In this document: positions 61,387 to 64,000 of the stretch, piece after piece
How positions within the stretch are numbered: position 1 is the stretch's first letter
Layout: each line of letters opens with the position of its first letter
Assembly (NCBI GenBank): GCA_938002085.1
Contig: CALLAT010000060.1
Coordinates: 1-64,000 of the forward strand
Source of the DNA: an uncultured Pseudanabaenaceae cyanobacterium
GTDB lineage: Bacteria > Cyanobacteriota > Cyanobacteriia > PCC-9006 > JAAUQQ01
Direction: 5' to 3'
Length of the DNA: 64,000 nucleotides
The notes under the pieces: model-generated
Seen by the model: the letters and a program-made list of their open reading frames with translations, nothing else
Database searches by the model: none
Told to the model about the DNA's origin: nothing
Position numbers and translations under genes: made by a program

Positions 61387-62612
61387 GCATCGGCAATCGC
61401 CGCAGGAAACAGGAGGGAGGTCCGTCTGGGCGATCGCCGATCTTGGTCTATCGCGATCGCCTCTTGCCCTATTCCGAAACCTTTATTCCTGCCCAGGTCA
61501 ATGCCTTGAGCCGCTATCAGGCTCACTATGTGGGAACATCCCAAGAGGCTAAGGGCTGTGGGACCATGGCTGAAGGCGGATTTAGCCTGTTGGAGCACCA
61601 TGCAAAATGGCCCCAGCTCAGTAAGACTGCATTTCGCCTGGCGGGGCTGATGCCTGGGTCGTTTCGCCGAGAATTACAGGGGCGATCGCCCCGGCTGATC
61701 CATGCCCATTTTGGACCCGATGGTGTTTTTGCCGGGGCGATCGCTCGTCAGTTGCAAATACCACTCATTGTCACCTTCCATGGCTACGATGCTGCCCTCA
61801 AGCTTTCACCAGAGCATTTAGTCGGGCCTAATCCCATCGCCCAAGCCCATCAGTTCCTGCGTCATCGGGGCACGTTTTACAAGCGCCGCTATGTGGAACA
61901 GCGCCAGCAGCTCTTTGCCGAAGCGGCCCAGGTGATTGCCGTCTCGGACTGCATTCGAGAGCATTTACTGGCCCAGGGCTGTCCCGAAGAAAAAGTGCAG
62001 ATTCACTACATCGGGATTGATCGCAGTCAGTTTGAGCCAGACCCCGCAATTCAGCGCCAGCCCATTGTGCTTTTTGTCGGGCGCTTAGTGGAGAAGAAAG
62101 GCTGTGGCCAGTTGCTCCAGGCCATGGCTGATGTGCAAAAGCATCAGCCTGGTGTGAAGACCATCATCATTGGCGATGGACCTTTGCGCGGCCAGTTGGA
62201 ACAACAGGCGCAGCGCAGTGTAGAACGCGTCGAATTTTTGGGTGTTCAGCCCGCTGCGGTGGTGCGTCACTGGATGAACCAGGCCCAGCTGTTTTGCGTG
62301 CCGAGTCAGCGCACAGCCCAGCAGGATGTGGAGGGGTTGGGCATGGTCTTTGCGGAGGCTCAGGCCATGGGATTGCCGGTGGTGAGTTTTGCTTCTGGTG
62401 GCGTACCGGAAGTGGTTGACCCTGGCGTTACGGGGTTGTTGGTGCCGGAGGGTGATGGGGCGGCATTGGGCCAAGCCTTGCATTGCTTGCTGGGCGATGG
62501 AGCTTTGCGGGAGAAGATGGCGATCGCGGGACAACGCCACATTGCTCAGCGATTTGACATCGCCAAAAACACGCCGCTGTTGGAAGCCATCTATGACCGA
62601 GTTTTGGGCTAG
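61371..62612 (+). CDS. glycosyltransferase family 4
   Basis: HAHFGPDGVFAGAIARQL, VLFVGRLVEKKGCGQLLQAM, EGLGMVFAEAQAMGLPVVSFASGGVPEVV. Overlaps the preceding ORF by 16 nt. Confidence 0.94.
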   Translation: MVDLVSIGNRRRKQEGGPSGRSPILVYRDRLLPYSETFIPAQVNALSRYQAHYVGTSQEAKGCGTMAEGGFSLLEHHAKWPQLSKTAFRLAGLMPGSFRRELQGRSPRLIHAHFGPDGVFAGAIARQLQIPLIVTFHGYDAALKLSPEHLVGPNPIAQAHQFLRHRGTFYKRRYVEQRQQLFAEAAQVIAVSDCIREHLLAQGCPEEKVQIHYIGIDRSQFEPDPAIQRQPIVLFVGRLVEKKGCGQLLQAMADVQKHQPGVKTIIIGDGPLRGQLEQQAQRSVERVEFLGVQPAAVVRHWMNQAQLFCVPSQRTAQQDVEGLGMVFAEAQAMGLPVVSFASGGVPEVVDPGVTGLLVPEGDGAALGQALHCLLGDGALREKMAIAGQRHIAQRFDIAKNTPLLEAIYDRVLG

Positions 62613-62639
62613 GTTGCCTGCCCGAGTCGGGTAGATGCT

Positions 62640-63090
62640 AGACGCCGAGACTGTGCTTCTGCTGATTGTGGTTGGAGAGCTAGCTCCACTGCTACGCGAC
62701 TGTCCGATCTTATTCACTGTCCGCTCTTGCCGCTGCCTGCTTTGATGGATGGAGCTCCATCTGTGCAAACCTGAGTTCGACGGCTCGCAAAAGCATTGGC
62801 GAAGCAAGCTAGGAACAAATTTCCAGCCTAAGAGCGAAAGCCCACTAAAGTGGGCTGCAACCCTCGCAGGTGGGCTGTTCAGTCCGTTTTAACGGACTTG
62901 AGCTGTTAGCCGTGAACTTTAGCTCACGGCGGCAGAGCCAAGCCAGCCTTAAATTTTTCGAACTCAGGTTGTGCAAGGATTTCAGCTGGCTTGAGTCAGC
63001 TTTTGCTTTGAGCTGTGGACTTAGCTCCAAAGCCTCTAGGCCACCACCATTTTGGCTAGCTGCCGAACTCAGGTTTTGTGGCTAACTAAC
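62640..63090. repeat. intergenic cluster of palindromic/REP-like repeats
   Basis: AGCCCACTaaAGTGGGCT, AGTCCGTTttAACGGACTT, GCCGTGAactttagcTCACGGC, TTTGAGCTgtggactTAGCTCCAAA; AACTCAGGTT occurs twice and its complement AACCTGAGTT once. Confidence 0.75.
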
Positions 63091-63173
63091 CGTCTGGGGT
63101 GATGGCTGGCTTTGGTGATGGCTTGGTGTCTTGCGATCGCAGACTTTCTCCCACCCCAATTAGCCCGAGAACA

Positions 63174-64000
63174 TTAGCCCGAAAACTTCGCCTTCAACAT
63201 CCAGCTCCGTAATTCAGGGAAGTTGGTCAGCAAGATATCCAGGTTCGCCTTGGTGTGGTCGGCTTTAAACGTGCGGGAAAGGGGAAAGCGTGCCAGTAGC
63301 GTCCGAGCCGTTTCCTGATCGCCATAGCTGGCAAACCTTCGCGCCGTCATGATGGCCACCTGGGCCAAGTAGCGCTCTAAAAACAGCGCATATTCTTCAG
63401 GGCAGCTACGGCGTAGAGCTTCCGGCTGGCTCAAAATGGGATTGATCGGAGCCTGACGGTTCCAAATGCCCAGGGCAGAACATTCCGTGTGATACCACAT
63501 CAAGGCTGTGGGGTTGCGGTAAATGGAATAGCGCAGCTGGGCTTGCAGCCAAAAGTACGTGTCTTCGCCATAGGTGCAGCCCACTTGGGAGTAGAAGCCC
63601 CCCAATTCGTCGAAGCCGTTGCGGCGGATGACGGTCGCCCCAGAGAATACGAAGTCCACTGTGGGTTTCATCACCTGGGGAGATAAATCGAGCGGAAGTC
63701 GCCAAGGACCGGGCTGGATGCCCAAGAGCTTAAAGCGTTTGTTGAGGTTGCTTTTTTCCTCCCCCCGGAATTGTCCAAAGGCGGCCAAGATACAGTCTGG
63801 ATGCTTCGTTAAAGCTTGGGTGGCTTCAGCCAGAAAGTTTGGCATCCATTCGTCATCTGCATCTAAAAAGGCCAACAGGGCAGCAGTGGATTTCGCTGCG
63901 CCTCGGTTGCGGGCGGCACCTGGCCCGGCTTGATCTTGCTGGATCAGCTGGCAGTGGATTTGGGCCTCGTTTAGATGGGGCTGATGCTCCTTGAGCCAAG
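63174..64000 (-). CDS. glycosyltransferase family 2, 5' part beyond window
   Basis: Reading frame continues to the window edge: ...QQDQAGPGAARNRGAAKSTAALLAFLDADDEWMPNFLAEATQAL. Confidence 0.9.
   Translation of the reverse strand, partial: WLKEHQPHLNEAQIHCQLIQQDQAGPGAARNRGAAKSTAALLAFLDADDEWMPNFLAEATQALTKHPDCILAAFGQFRGEEKSNLNKRFKLLGIQPGPWRLPLDLSPQVMKPTVDFVFSGATVIRRNGFDELGGFYSQVGCTYGEDTYFWLQAQLRYSIYRNPTALMWYHTECSALGIWNRQAPINPILSQPEALRRSCPEEYALFLERYLAQVAIMTARRFASYGDQETARTLLARFPLSRTFKADHTKANLDILLTNFPELRSWMLKAKFSG

Overview
Cyanobacterial chromosomal window: HIP1-like GCGATCGC sites throughout, plus petF, a CpcS-type lyase, Tab2, speD, a 2-domain ferredoxin-MBL protein and an HpsE-like glycosyltransferase. 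Most of the window is housekeeping or regulatory genes. The most notable region is about 23.0-35.9 kb on the minus strand. In transcriptional order it carries an aldehyde-deformylating-oxygenase (ADO)-like di-iron protein, a complete 2876-aa olefin synthase (Ols: FAAL-ACP-KS-AT-KR-ACP-ST-TE), an uncharacterised 352-aa protein, accA and an SDR. This matches the canonical cyanobacterial alkane locus ado-aar-accA-SDR, except that ols plus the 352-aa gene occupy the aar position. The ADO-like protein keeps all six di-iron ligands, although Ols and AAR/ADO are generally described as alternative pathways. Second, just beyond the SDR (22.0-22.8 kb) there is a tandem array of six ~85-nt units. Each has a 5' hairpin and a terminator-like 3' hairpin with structure-compatible substitutions, suggesting a tandem small-RNA array. 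Other observations: dispersed and tandem hairpin repeats, a degenerate phytochrome/CBCR-like GAF domain, a large secreted-type RTX-like protein with a duplicated N-terminal domain, a Fur-like box at a futA-type gene, and strand-specific composition patches inside genes. Assignments are by reading the translations; no database search was possible.
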